Shown here piece after piece: positions 1 to 6,455 of a DNA stretch of 9,392 nucleotides; the stretch's first letter is position 1, and each line of letters begins with the position of its first letter. Source of the DNA: Lentisphaeria bacterium. Its GTDB lineage: Bacteria; Verrucomicrobiota; Lentisphaeria; Oligosphaerales; Oligosphaeraceae. The position numbers and the translations under genes were made by a program. Under the pieces are notes generated by a model. That model was not told where the DNA came from. It searched no databases and saw only the letters and a program-made list of their open reading frames with translations. The stretch is from contig JAEDNB010000075.1 of NCBI GenBank assembly GCA_016302725.1, positions 1-9,392 of the forward strand. The letters are read 5' to 3'.

Positions 1-55
1 AACCGACGACCGCCTGATTACAAGTCAAGTGCTCTACCAACTGAGCTATTCTGGC
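1..55 (-). tRNA. tRNA-Thr (anticodon UGU), 3' end cut off by window edge
   Basis: Read on the minus strand, the sequence starts with a 7-nt acceptor arm (GCCAGAA), then TA, then a canonical D arm (GCTCAGTTGGTAGAGC). A 5-bp anticodon stem (CTTGA with TCAGG, one G-U pair) closes the loop CTTGTAA. The anticodon TGT lies at plus-strand positions 20-22 and reads Thr codons ACA and ACG/ACU. The variable region and the 5' side of the T stem (GTCGG, then TT) follow, and the window then ends. The T loop, the 3' acceptor strand and any CCA lie to the left of position 1, so acceptor pairing cannot be checked. The 5' end at position 55 is set by the acceptor length. Confidence 0.93.
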
Positions 56-74
56 ACACCGGGAAAACTGGGTT

Positions 75-102
75 AATTTACACCATTGTTGTCGGGCGTC
101 CA
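75..102 (-). promoter_or_regulatory. Possible sigma-70-type promoter for tRNA-Thr
   Basis: On the minus strand, TGGACG (97-102, 4 of 6 matches to TTGACA) and TAAATT (75-80, 4 of 6 matches to TATAAT) are separated by 16 bases. The -10-like box sits 19 bases upstream of the tRNA 5' end, which would leave a short leader to be trimmed. This is the only AT-rich patch in the 88-base gap between the tRNA and the divergent protein gene. Two 4/6 matches are weak evidence. The same patch could also serve the plus-strand gene. Confidence 0.25.
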
Positions 103-143
103 GCCCAGCGCATTTCCCCTTGCGTCTTCCCCCCTTCCCCATC

Positions 144-1913
144 ATGCGTTTTCTTCTCTCCCTTCTCTTCTTCCTTTGCTTCCTAGCCTATTGCATTCCC
201 CTTCAAGATTATCGCATTGCCTTGTGCCCCGAGGCGACGCCGGCGGAGCAGACCGCGGCCCGCGAACTCCGGGAGCACCTTCTTCAGAGCGCGGGCGTGG
301 ATTTGCCCGTGGTGCCTTATGCCCCGGAGATGCCGGGGGCTCTCTTTGTCATCGGGCCCACCCAGGAGGGCCTGCGGATTTCCGGGCATTCCTCCCTTGG
401 GGAGTTGCGCCGGGACCAGATTGTCCTGAAAACCTCGGGGGAGAGGCTGCATCTCTTCGGGGCGCGCCCCCGGGGGACGCTGTACGCCGTCTACGAATTT
501 CTGGAGGAGAGCGTGGGGGTGATTTGGCTCTCTGCGGAAGCCACCCACATCCCCTCCCTTCCCCCCGCCTGGGAGGTCCCCTCCTGGGACTACCAGTATT
601 CCCCCCCCTTCTATGTCCGGGCCGTGTCCACCGCAGTCAACGGGAACGAACCCTCCTTTCATTCCCATATGCGGGGCAATGGGATGTACCAGCCCAACGA
701 CGAGCGTTTCGGCGGGTGCCGGGATGTCTCCTTCCGCATCTACGTCCACTCCTTCGAGCATTTGATTCCGCCCAAGAAGTACTTCCAGGAGCATCCGGAG
801 TGGTTTTCCTATCGCCGGGATCCCTTCCAGAAGGCAGGAAGGAAGGCCAACGCCCAACTTTGCCTCACGAACCAGGAGATGCGACGGGAACTGGTGAAAA
901 ATGCCTTGGACTTTTTGCGCCAGGACAGCAACGTGGGCTTCCTTTCCGTCAGCCAGAATGACAACGTGCGCTTTTGCCAGTGCGACGCCTGCCAGAAGCG
1001 CGTGGAGGAGCTGGGGAGCTTGACGGATTTGTATCTCGACCTGGTGAACCAGGTGGCGGAGGCGGTGGAGCAGGAGTTTCCCCATGTCATGGTGGAGACC
1101 CTGGCCTACCGTTTCACCCGCCATCCCCCCAAGACCATCCGGCCCCGGGACAACGTGGCAATCCGCCTTTGCACCATCGAGGCGGCCAGTTTCCAGACCC
1201 TGGAAACCCCGGGTCCCAACTCCGCGCTGCGGGAGGATTTCCTGGGCTGGGCGCCCCTGGCGAAGCAGTTGATGGTGTGGGACTACACCACCGTCTTCCG
1301 GAAATTCTGGCAACCCCACCCCAATTGGGATACCCTGGCCAAGAATCTCCGCTTCTTCCAGGCCTGCGGGGGCATCTCCATCTTTGAGCAGAACGGCAGC
1401 GGGGGAGGAGGAGGCAAGGCCGCGGACCTCCCTGAACTGCGGAACTGGGTCCTCTGCAAGCTGACCTGGAACCCCTCCCTGGACACCTGGAGCCTGGTGG
1501 AGAAATTCATCCGCCCCTACTATGGGCCGGGAAGGGCCTTCGTCTGGAAATACCTGCGCGAGACTACGGCGCTGGCCAAGGGAAGCGACAACTGCTACAC
1601 CGCCACCACGCGGGGCTGGCTCCCTGACCAGGTCCTGCGGGAACTGTGGCTGGAGGGGGAGGTCCTCTTCCAGCTGTACAAGGGAGACCCCGTCTACGGG
1701 AGCCGGATCATGGCCGCCACCCTCCCCCTGGCCATGAGCGCCATGGAGCGCGGCTTCGCCCCCCCCGCCCCATGGAACTATGCGGAATACGCGGACGAGC
1801 TCGTCCGCCGGCTGGAAAGCCTGGGTGTCCGCACCCTGTCGGAGCACGCCTCCGCCCCAGGGCACACTCCCGAAATCTGGCGCAACTCCCTGCCCAAGGC
1901 TCCCCTGGAATAA
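144..1913 (+). CDS. Secreted DUF4838 protein with glycosidase-like N-terminal domain
   Basis: The product is 589 aa from ATG 144. Residues 1-17 form a Sec signal peptide (short Arg-containing start, then a run of Leu and Phe), so the protein probably acts in the periplasm or outside the cell. Residues 23-140 resemble the small alpha/beta domain found before the catalytic barrel of GH67 and GH20 enzymes, including the hallmark GTLYAVYEFLE followed by GVIWL. Residues 200-460 match DUF4838, including the stretch SVSQNDN (268-274) followed by a CxCxxC cluster (C278, C280, C283). The family is common in Lentisphaerota, Verrucomicrobiota and Bacteroidota and is thought to act on polysaccharides, but I know of no proven reaction. 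A glycine run at 418-424 looks like a local insertion. The C-terminal 120 residues are not assigned. ATG 144 was preferred to TTG 120 because it puts the signal peptide at the terminus. No Shine-Dalgarno is visible; the leader is pyrimidine-rich. The next gene is convergent. Confidence 0.88.
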   Translation: MRFLLSLLFFLCFLAYCIPLQDYRIALCPEATPAEQTAARELREHLLQSAGVDLPVVPYAPEMPGALFVIGPTQEGLRISGHSSLGELRRDQIVLKTSGERLHLFGARPRGTLYAVYEFLEESVGVIWLSAEATHIPSLPPAWEVPSWDYQYSPPFYVRAVSTAVNGNEPSFHSHMRGNGMYQPNDERFGGCRDVSFRIYVHSFEHLIPPKKYFQEHPEWFSYRRDPFQKAGRKANAQLCLTNQEMRRELVKNALDFLRQDSNVGFLSVSQNDNVRFCQCDACQKRVEELGSLTDLYLDLVNQVAEAVEQEFPHVMVETLAYRFTRHPPKTIRPRDNVAIRLCTIEAASFQTLETPGPNSALREDFLGWAPLAKQLMVWDYTTVFRKFWQPHPNWDTLAKNLRFFQACGGISIFEQNGSGGGGGKAADLPELRNWVLCKLTWNPSLDTWSLVEKFIRPYYGPGRAFVWKYLRETTALAKGSDNCYTATTRGWLPDQVLRELWLEGEVLFQLYKGDPVYGSRIMAATLPLAMSAMERGFAPPAPWNYAEYADELVRRLESLGVRTLSEHASAPGHTPEIWRNSLPKAPLE

Positions 1914-1935
1914 GACGCGGGAGCCCTTGCCTGGG

Positions 1936-1964
1936 CCCCCTCCCCCTAGGGCGCGGAGGGCGTC
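1936..1964. repeat. 29-bp direct repeat, copy 1 (intergenic)
   Basis: This copy lies between the two convergent genes. It matches 1997-2025 at 28 of 29 positions, with a start-to-start spacing of 61 bases; the last 21 bases (from CCCTAGGG onwards) are identical. The unit contains the palindrome CCCTAGGG and the arms CCCTCC and GGAGGG, which could pair into a hairpin. There is no T tract after it on either strand. Read on the minus strand it repeats the codons for Thr-Pro-Ser-Ala-Pro plus a TAG stop, so it copies the end of the neighbouring lipoprotein gene. Confidence 0.85.
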
Positions 1965-1996
1965 ATTCAAGGACGCTTGCGTGTGTGTCTGTCCTT

Positions 1997-2025
1997 CCCC
2001 CTCTCCCTAGGGCGCGGAGGGCGTC
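1997..2025. repeat. 29-bp direct repeat, copy 2 (overlaps 3' end of lipoprotein gene)
   Basis: This copy differs from copy 1 at one base (position 2004). It contains the TAG stop codon (2009-2007 on the minus strand) and the last five codons of the lipoprotein gene, plus ten bases beyond the stop. It is therefore the likely parent copy, with 1936-1964 being a duplicate of the gene tail. Confidence 0.85.
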
Positions 2026-3647
2026 GTGCCTGGCCCATCCCCCCGCGCCTCTTCCGGGTCTGTCGGCAGGATCTTCCCCTCGGGGGAGAAGCGTCCCAGG
2101 CGGATCTGGGCGGGGGAGGCGAGGAGGAACTGGTTTTTTTCCGCCTGCGGGGAGAGGAATTGCCGCAGGGCGTATTTCATCTCCTGCGGATCATTGACCA
2201 CCACCAGGGCCGCCATGGTGCCCGGTGCCAGGAGTTCCGCGGGGCACAGGGTGAGGGCGAAGGTCTTTTCATGGGTTTGCTCCTGGGGGGGGAGGGTCTG
2301 GAAGAGGCGCCGGAGGAAGGATCTGTCGCTGGCCAGGAGGGCGTCGGCGACGAGGTTTTCCTCCCCTCCCCCCAGGAGAATCAACCGCCTTTCCCGCATA
2401 TCCGCCGCCGTCAGGCTATCGTCCCTCCGTACGGGGATGGGCATCCCTGTGCGGCGTTTCCACTCCTGGGAGAAATCCTGGGCGGCCTCTTCCCAGAGGG
2501 CGGTTCGTTCCGGGAAAGCGGTGCCCACCACGAGGAGCACGGGGCGGGCCAGGAAACTCTGGAGGGTCGTCCACTCGTTTTCCGGCGTCTGGGGCATGGT
2601 GGGCTGCACCCCGGCGGTGGTCCACTCCCCCGGTTTGCCCTGTTCCAGCTTCACCCATCCCTGCTGGGGGGAGACCCCGAGCTTTGCCTCATCCAAGTGC
2701 ACCAGGATTGGCTCTCCCCGCCGGAACTCCGGGGCATCGCTTTGCAGGGCGAGGCGGCGGATTCCCCGGGTCTTGACCTCCAGTCGGGTGCGTCCCTCCT
2801 CCCGGCTGCGCCGGGCCTCCAGGAGGGCCTGGGGTTCCGGCCCCCTGCGTTCCGCCATCAACCATCCGGGGGGGAAGGGTTCCCCCATCCGCCACTCCCA
2901 AACCAGGCGGTGATGGTCCTGGGGGGGCTGTGCCGAAAGCCAGGAGAAGGCCTCCAGCAGGGGAGCCATTCCCTCCGCCCCCCCCAGCAATCTGGCCGGG
3001 GCATTGAAGCGGGCTTCCGGACGAGACGCCAGGAACGCCTTCAGGGCACGACCGCCCGGAGAGGCCCCGGAGGCAGGCAACTCCACCCAAAGGGGAAGGT
3101 TCTCCAAATGGGAGACGGGAAACTCCTCCAGGGTGAATTCCCTCTCCTCCCCAGGGGGAAACGACAGGACGGCGCCCGCCAGTTCCAAGGCATGACGGCA
3201 GACAAAGGCAACCCCCGCCCTGCCCTGCCCCACCGCAAATATCCTCTGGCGCTCTGCCGGCAAATTGTCCGTCAAATACTCCAGCGCCCTGCCCCAATCC
3301 TCCAGCCGGACCCCCAGTGGGCATTCCCCGGCGGGACGGGGGTCGGAGAGCCTGGCCACCATCGCCTCTCCCAGGGGCGTCTCCTCGGGGAAAGCGGCCC
3401 CAGGCAGGACCAGAATCAGGGGGCGTCGATGGGCATTGTCATAGCCCGGGGGGAATGCCACGGAGGCCTCCAGGGGCATGCCGTCCACCGGGGAGGCGCA
3501 TCGAAGGAGGCGGCGGGCGGGATATGCCGTCCCGCCTCCAGGGGAGGCCATTCCTTCCCTGCGGGCTTCCCCGCCTTTTCCGCATCCTCCCAGGAGGAGA
3601 GGCGCCAGCGCCATTCCAATGAGCAATCCTGTCCGGAACAAGAACAC
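2007..3647 (-). CDS. Lipoprotein with degenerate alpha/beta-hydrolase (esterase-like) fold
   Basis: The product is 546 aa from GTG 3647. Residues 1-21 are a lipoprotein signal peptide with lipobox LGGC (Cys22), so the mature protein should be lipid-anchored. Residues 50-240 follow the PHB-depolymerase/prolyl-oligopeptidase-like esterase layout: SPVDGMPLEASVAFPPGYD, a strand LILVLPG (77-83), and the nucleophile elbow region RIFAVGQGRAG (135-145). There the usual GxSxG reads G-Q-G-R-A, with Gly142 in place of the Ser. The region where the His should sit (GGAEGMAPL, 222-230) also has none, so this is probably a pseudo-enzyme. Residues 365-440 (VLLVVGT, then RLILLGGGEENLVADALL) match the C-terminal module that accompanies such esterases in Planctomycetota and Lentisphaerota. 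An AAAGGAGGA motif 8 bases upstream decides the GTG start. An ATG at 3764 is in frame but would put about 40 Arg-rich residues before the signal peptide. A role in binding acyl or sugar ligands is only a guess. Confidence 0.78.
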   Translation of the reverse strand: MFLFRTGLLIGMALAPLLLGGCGKGGEARREGMASPGGGTAYPARRLLRCASPVDGMPLEASVAFPPGYDNAHRRPLILVLPGAAFPEETPLGEAMVARLSDPRPAGECPLGVRLEDWGRALEYLTDNLPAERQRIFAVGQGRAGVAFVCRHALELAGAVLSFPPGEEREFTLEEFPVSHLENLPLWVELPASGASPGGRALKAFLASRPEARFNAPARLLGGAEGMAPLLEAFSWLSAQPPQDHHRLVWEWRMGEPFPPGWLMAERRGPEPQALLEARRSREEGRTRLEVKTRGIRRLALQSDAPEFRRGEPILVHLDEAKLGVSPQQGWVKLEQGKPGEWTTAGVQPTMPQTPENEWTTLQSFLARPVLLVVGTAFPERTALWEEAAQDFSQEWKRRTGMPIPVRRDDSLTAADMRERRLILLGGGEENLVADALLASDRSFLRRLFQTLPPQEQTHEKTFALTLCPAELLAPGTMAALVVVNDPQEMKYALRQFLSPQAEKNQFLLASPAQIRLGRFSPEGKILPTDPEEARGDGPGTTPSAP

Positions 3648-3655
3648 GAGGGGGC

Positions 3656-3664
3656 TCCTCCTTT
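3656..3664 (-). promoter_or_regulatory. Strong ribosome binding site for the GTG start at 3647
   Basis: The minus strand reads AAAGGAGGA, 8 bases before GTG (3647-3645). It is among the best Shine-Dalgarno matches in the window. It falls exactly where translation would begin with a clean lipoprotein signal peptide (MFLFRTGLLIG...LLLGGC), so it decides the start against the upstream in-frame ATG at 3764. Confidence 0.75.
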
Positions 3665-3747
3665 GCCATTTTTCCAGGCGGGGGGATGCGCCGCCCGATG
3701 TCCATCTCCGGCGTCCGCCGGGACTCCCCTGCCTTTCCTGCGCCGGG

Positions 3748-4587
3748 CTACGGCCTTGGCGCATTTCCCCCTTCCTCTTCCTCTTTCCCTTCCCACTCCA
3801 GGTCCAGGGAGGCTTCCGCCTCCCCCTCCTCCGCCTCCGCCTTTGCCTCCCGGCGGGAAGGCCATAGGAGATTGCGGATTTTGGAAAGGGCGGCCAGGCC
3901 AAAGGTGAGGAGAATCAGCCCCCACAGGAAAAACTGGAGGACACGGCTTCCCAGATACCTTTGCACCTTGTCGGCGGCATATCCCCAGGCCAGGATGGAG
4001 GCGAAACTGGCGCTGACCACGGTGCCCACCGCCCCCCAGTAGCGCAGCCCCACGAAGCGGGCCAGAAGGGAGCCCACGATGGGGCCTGTGAGGGGGAGGG
4101 GGATGAAGACGAAGGCGAAAATGCCGAAGATGCCGAAGCGGGCCCAGGTCCGGCGTTGCCGCTGGGCATCCACCTGGATTCCCTGGAAGGTCTCCTGCAG
4201 GAAAGGAAGGCGGAAGATTTTGCGCACGGAGAGTCCGAAGAGGGTATTGAAGAGGCAGATGAGGGCGGTGGTGACCAGTCCGTTGAAGAGGACATTCTGC
4301 CACAGGGGCAACGCGGCATATTTCGCGCCCTGCACGGCCCCCATGGGGGCGCCCAGCACCAGATGGGAGGTGAGAATCTTGGGGAAGAGTCCTCCCGTGG
4401 GGGAGGAAACAGCCAAGGCGAGCCCCATCCATCCCAGGGCGGCCAGGGCGGCGGCCAATCCCAGGCAGAGCGTGCCGAATTCAGGGAGATGGCGGAAGCC
4501 GGCCTTTTCGGGCATGGGGGCCGGGGAGGGGCATTGGGCGGCGGCGGGGGTTTCCTCCGCCGTCTGGTTGGAGGCGTTCTGGTTCAA
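3748..4587 (-). CDS. Small multi-drug export family membrane protein (COG2426-like)
   Basis: The product is 279 aa from a TTG start. About five hydrophobic segments are visible (38-60, 98-117, 150-172, 178-202, 216-236). The motif FIPLPLTGPIVGSLLARFVGL (161-181), rich in Pro and Gly and followed by a small-residue helix, is the signature of the family named small multi-drug export protein (PF06695). Family members are usually about 150-180 aa, so this one is long: it has a polar N-terminal stretch (1-30) and an acidic tail (246-272, Glu-rich). The family name rests on limited evidence and the transported substrate is unknown. The TTG overlaps the TGA of the upstream dehydratase gene (TTGA), which suggests translational coupling; no good Shine-Dalgarno is visible. 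ATG 4515 (Met25) is an alternative start that would remove the polar N-terminus and leave all membrane segments intact. Confidence 0.8.
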   Translation of the reverse strand: MNQNASNQTAEETPAAAQCPSPAPMPEKAGFRHLPEFGTLCLGLAAALAALGWMGLALAVSSPTGGLFPKILTSHLVLGAPMGAVQGAKYAALPLWQNVLFNGLVTTALICLFNTLFGLSVRKIFRLPFLQETFQGIQVDAQRQRRTWARFGIFGIFAFVFIPLPLTGPIVGSLLARFVGLRYWGAVGTVVSASFASILAWGYAADKVQRYLGSRVLQFFLWGLILLTFGLAALSKIRNLLWPSRREAKAEAEEGEAEASLDLEWEGKEEEEGGNAPRP

Positions 4588-5528
4588 TGCAGGGAATCCA
4601 TCAGGATGAATTTCATGGCACAGGAGGCGATTTTCTGGTCATCCACCCAGAGTTCTCCCTCCGCGAGGCCGGCCCGCCCCCCCACGTCGCAATGCCCGGC
4701 AATCACCAACTGGTCGCCGAATTTCGCGTGCTGGTAGAAATTCGCCTCGTCAATGCCCAGGAAGATGCCCAGTTTTCCCCGGTTTTCGGGCAGGGAGAGG
4801 ACGTGGGCGCATCCCAGTTGGGCGGCGGCCTCCAGCATCAGGGGGAAGGGATAGACCCCCGTGGCGTTTCCGACCATCATCATGTCGCAGGCGCTCAGGT
4901 TCTTGCACCCAAAAATCATCGGGGCGTCCACCTGTCCCAGGTTCACCGCCTTGTCCAGCAAAAGGAAGGGGGGGCGATGGGGAAGGATGTTCATCAACCC
5001 CAGGGCGTCGGTCGCGGTTCCCTCGGCCATGGCCTGGCGGAAGGGGCTTTCCGGGCGTTCCGCAATCTGCCGGGGATGGTCGTAGTCGGAGGTATTCACC
5101 CGGGCCAGGAGAATCGTTCCCGCCGAAGCCAGCCCCGCCTCCGTGCTGCAGGTGACCTGGAACTCCGCCTCTCCATCCACACGACGCTCCTGCAGGCAGG
5201 CCTCCACCTTCAGCACCGTGCCGGGAAAGACCGGCTTTCGGAATTTCAGGCGGCGAATCTGGCGCAGGACAATCTGCGTTCCGCCAATGCCGGGGATGGA
5301 CTCCTGGAAGAGGAGGCGGGAAAGCTGCACCATGGCGGAGACCTGAAGCACCCCCGGCAGGATGGGCTGTCCGGGGAAATGCCCCTGGAAGACCCCCTCG
5401 CTGATGGAGACCGCCTTGCGTCCCAGGGCAGCGCCCCCGTTTTCATCCAGTTCCGCCACATCCAGCATCAGCATGGGAGCGGCCGTTTCCAGAATCGTTG
5501 CAATTTGATGATGGCTATATGCGCGCAT
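4584..5528 (-). CDS. Double-hotdog FabZ-like 3-hydroxyacyl-ACP dehydratase
   Basis: The product is 314 aa, twice the usual FabZ length (about 150 aa), and contains two hotdog domains in tandem. Domain 1 (1-145) has the FabZ active-site stretch FQGHFPGQPILPGVL with His50, but the catalytic Glu expected 14 residues later is Ser64 (VSAMVQ). Domain 2 (175-314) has the FabZ motif LPHRPPFLLLD (182-192) and keeps the Glu (LEAAAQ, Glu233), but its GHFPG equivalent reads GNATG, with Asn221 for the His and two residues fewer in the loop. FabZ removes water from 3-hydroxyacyl-ACP during fatty acid elongation, and its active site is made by His of one subunit and Glu of the other. The fused protein could thus keep one of two sites. 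The physiological acyl substrate (fatty acid, or a special envelope lipid) is not visible. ATG 5528 was chosen because FabZ proteins begin about there; upstream codons encode Pro/Arg-rich low-complexity sequence. The gene ends in a TTGA overlap with the exporter gene. Confidence 0.85.
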   Translation of the reverse strand: MRAYSHHQIATILETAAPMLMLDVAELDENGGAALGRKAVSISEGVFQGHFPGQPILPGVLQVSAMVQLSRLLFQESIPGIGGTQIVLRQIRRLKFRKPVFPGTVLKVEACLQERRVDGEAEFQVTCSTEAGLASAGTILLARVNTSDYDHPRQIAERPESPFRQAMAEGTATDALGLMNILPHRPPFLLLDKAVNLGQVDAPMIFGCKNLSACDMMMVGNATGVYPFPLMLEAAAQLGCAHVLSLPENRGKLGIFLGIDEANFYQHAKFGDQLVIAGHCDVGGRAGLAEGELWVDDQKIASCAMKFILMDSLH

Positions 5529-5538
5529 GGGCAGCAAA

Positions 5539-5572
5539 GAGGGATGAAGGGGAGGGAGGGATGAAGGGGAGG
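5539..5572. repeat. 17-bp tandem repeat, two perfect copies, in the dehydratase leader
   Basis: Positions 5539-5555 and 5556-5572 are identical and adjacent. On the minus (coding) strand the unit is CCTCCCCTTCATCCCTC, so the leader becomes a long pyrimidine tract ending 10 bases before the dehydratase ATG. The 106-base gap 5529-5634 holds nothing else I can name: no Shine-Dalgarno and no clear promoter. Confidence 0.85.
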
Positions 5573-5634
5573 AAAGGGGCTTTGGCAGGGGAGCGGCATT
5601 TCCCGGGCGCGGGCGGGGGAAGCCCAGCCTCCGC

Positions 5635-6360
5635 CTAGTGGTCGGAGGGATTGGACATCCTGGGGTCGTCCAGCTGGGGCATCTTCTGGAAGCGCTCCAG
5701 CTTCTTCTTCTCCTCCCTCTGGTATGGGCTTTCTTCGGCCTTGGGGATTTCAATCTTCATGGGATGGAGCGCCTCGGGATAGAGTCGGTTCCAGTACTGG
5801 GAGACCCCATCCGCCAGATTCTGGGCGTCCACCCTCCTGTCGGACAGATGGAGCGTGATTTCCTCTCCGGAGGCGGTGCGGACGGGGATCTCCTCCTCCC
5901 CATTCAGGGTCAAGGCAAAGGGGAGGGAGTTCATCATGCCGCCAAGGACCCGGACCACGCGCACCTCGCTGGGCTTCTGCCAGAAGGCCTGCTGCACCAC
6001 ATAGGAGACCTGTGGCGGCAGGGCATCCTCCGAGGGTCCCTGGACGCGGATGACCAGCCGGGCGCTCTCCAGCCCCTCGCTGCGTTCCTGGGGAGAGGCC
6101 ATCTGCTGTTTTTCCTCCTCCTCATGCCGGGCTTGTTCCCGGGCGGCGGCCTTGGCCCGCAGGTGCAGGTAGATTCCCACTCCCACCAGGGCCGCCAGCA
6201 GGGGGATGACCACCATGAGGGCACGGCGGCGGCGGGCGCGGGCCAGGGTCTGCTGGTAGGCCTGCGCCTCCTCCACAGTGCAGTGGCTGCGGCTTTCGTC
6301 CTCGAAGAGGGAGAGGCTTTCCCGCCGGTTGCGGGCATTGAAGTCTTTCAGCGTAGGCAT
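5635..6360 (-). CDS. Single-pass membrane protein of unknown function
   Basis: The product is 241 aa and I do not recognise it. Residues 1-47 are polar and end in a basic run (RARRRR, 41-46). Residues 48-67 form one hydrophobic segment (ALMVVIPLLAALVGVGIYLHL). A charged Ala/Glu/Gln stretch (68-98) that could be a short coiled coil follows, then a mixed alpha/beta-looking domain (about 99-205), and finally a charged tail (206-241). The basic run on the N-terminal side predicts N-in, with the large domain outside the inner membrane. It starts 95 bases after potC and ends 106 bases before the dehydratase gene. ATG 6360 is supported by AGAGGAG five bases upstream; the reading frame stays open to 6732, but that part lies under potC. 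It could be an envelope assembly or accessory factor, but no motif shows this. Confidence 0.72.
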   Translation of the reverse strand: MPTLKDFNARNRRESLSLFEDESRSHCTVEEAQAYQQTLARARRRRALMVVIPLLAALVGVGIYLHLRAKAAAREQARHEEEEKQQMASPQERSEGLESARLVIRVQGPSEDALPPQVSYVVQQAFWQKPSEVRVVRVLGGMMNSLPFALTLNGEEEIPVRTASGEEITLHLSDRRVDAQNLADGVSQYWNRLYPEALHPMKIEIPKAEESPYQREEKKKLERFQKMPQLDDPRMSNPSDH

Positions 6361-6365
6361 TGTGG

Positions 6366-6372
6366 CTCCTCT
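6366..6372 (-). promoter_or_regulatory. Ribosome binding site for the membrane protein at 6360
   Basis: The minus strand reads AGAGGAG, five bases before ATG 6360. It decides the start, because the same frame is open for 124 more codons upstream, most of which lie inside potC. Confidence 0.65.
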
Positions 6373-6422
6373 GAAGAAGGGGTGGTATGGGAAATCCGCG
6401 GGGCGGGCTGTCTGCGCCAAAT

Positions 6423-6441
6423 CCCCGGGCATGCCCAGGGG
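6423..6441. other. Inverted repeat downstream of potC
   Basis: CCCC-GGGCATGCCC-A-GGGG can fold into a 7-bp stem with one bulged A and a 4-base loop. It lies 15 bases past the potC stop. No T tract follows on the minus strand, so it is not a standard intrinsic terminator; it could stabilise or attenuate the transcript between potC and the next gene. Confidence 0.35.
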
Positions 6442-6455
6442 CGGCGGCGGACCCT

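Noticed and set aside
1..143. Integration site next to the tRNA
   Set aside because: Elements usually integrate at the tRNA 3' end, which lies outside the window to the left. No integrase or attachment repeat is seen on this side.
192..203. Lipobox-like LAYC in the DUF4838 signal peptide
   Set aside because: Tyr at the -1 position is not accepted in lipoboxes (Gly, Ala or Ser expected), so a Sec-cleaved or membrane-tethered start is more likely.
183..1970. 595-codon open frame antisense to the DUF4838 gene
   Set aside because: It is a shadow of a GC-rich gene. The translation is Gly/Gln/Val-rich with no domain, and the opposite strand has a signal peptide and family motifs.
1914..2006. Bidirectional intrinsic terminator between the convergent genes
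   Set aside because: Short GC-rich stems are possible (for example GACGC at 1914-1918 with GCGTC at 1960-1964), but there is no T tract on either strand.
3648..3902. 85-residue Arg-rich N-terminal extension of the lipoprotein
   Set aside because: Much of it overlaps the exporter gene, it would bury the signal peptide, and a strong AAAGGAGGA motif supports GTG 3647.
1977..3908. 643-codon plus-strand open frame
   Set aside because: It lies opposite the lipoprotein gene and the end of the exporter gene. The translation is low-complexity Gly/Pro/Arg sequence without motifs.
5529..5753. N-terminal extension of the dehydratase
   Set aside because: It is Pro/Arg/Ser low-complexity sequence that overlaps the 3' end of the upstream gene; FabZ homology begins at Met 5528.
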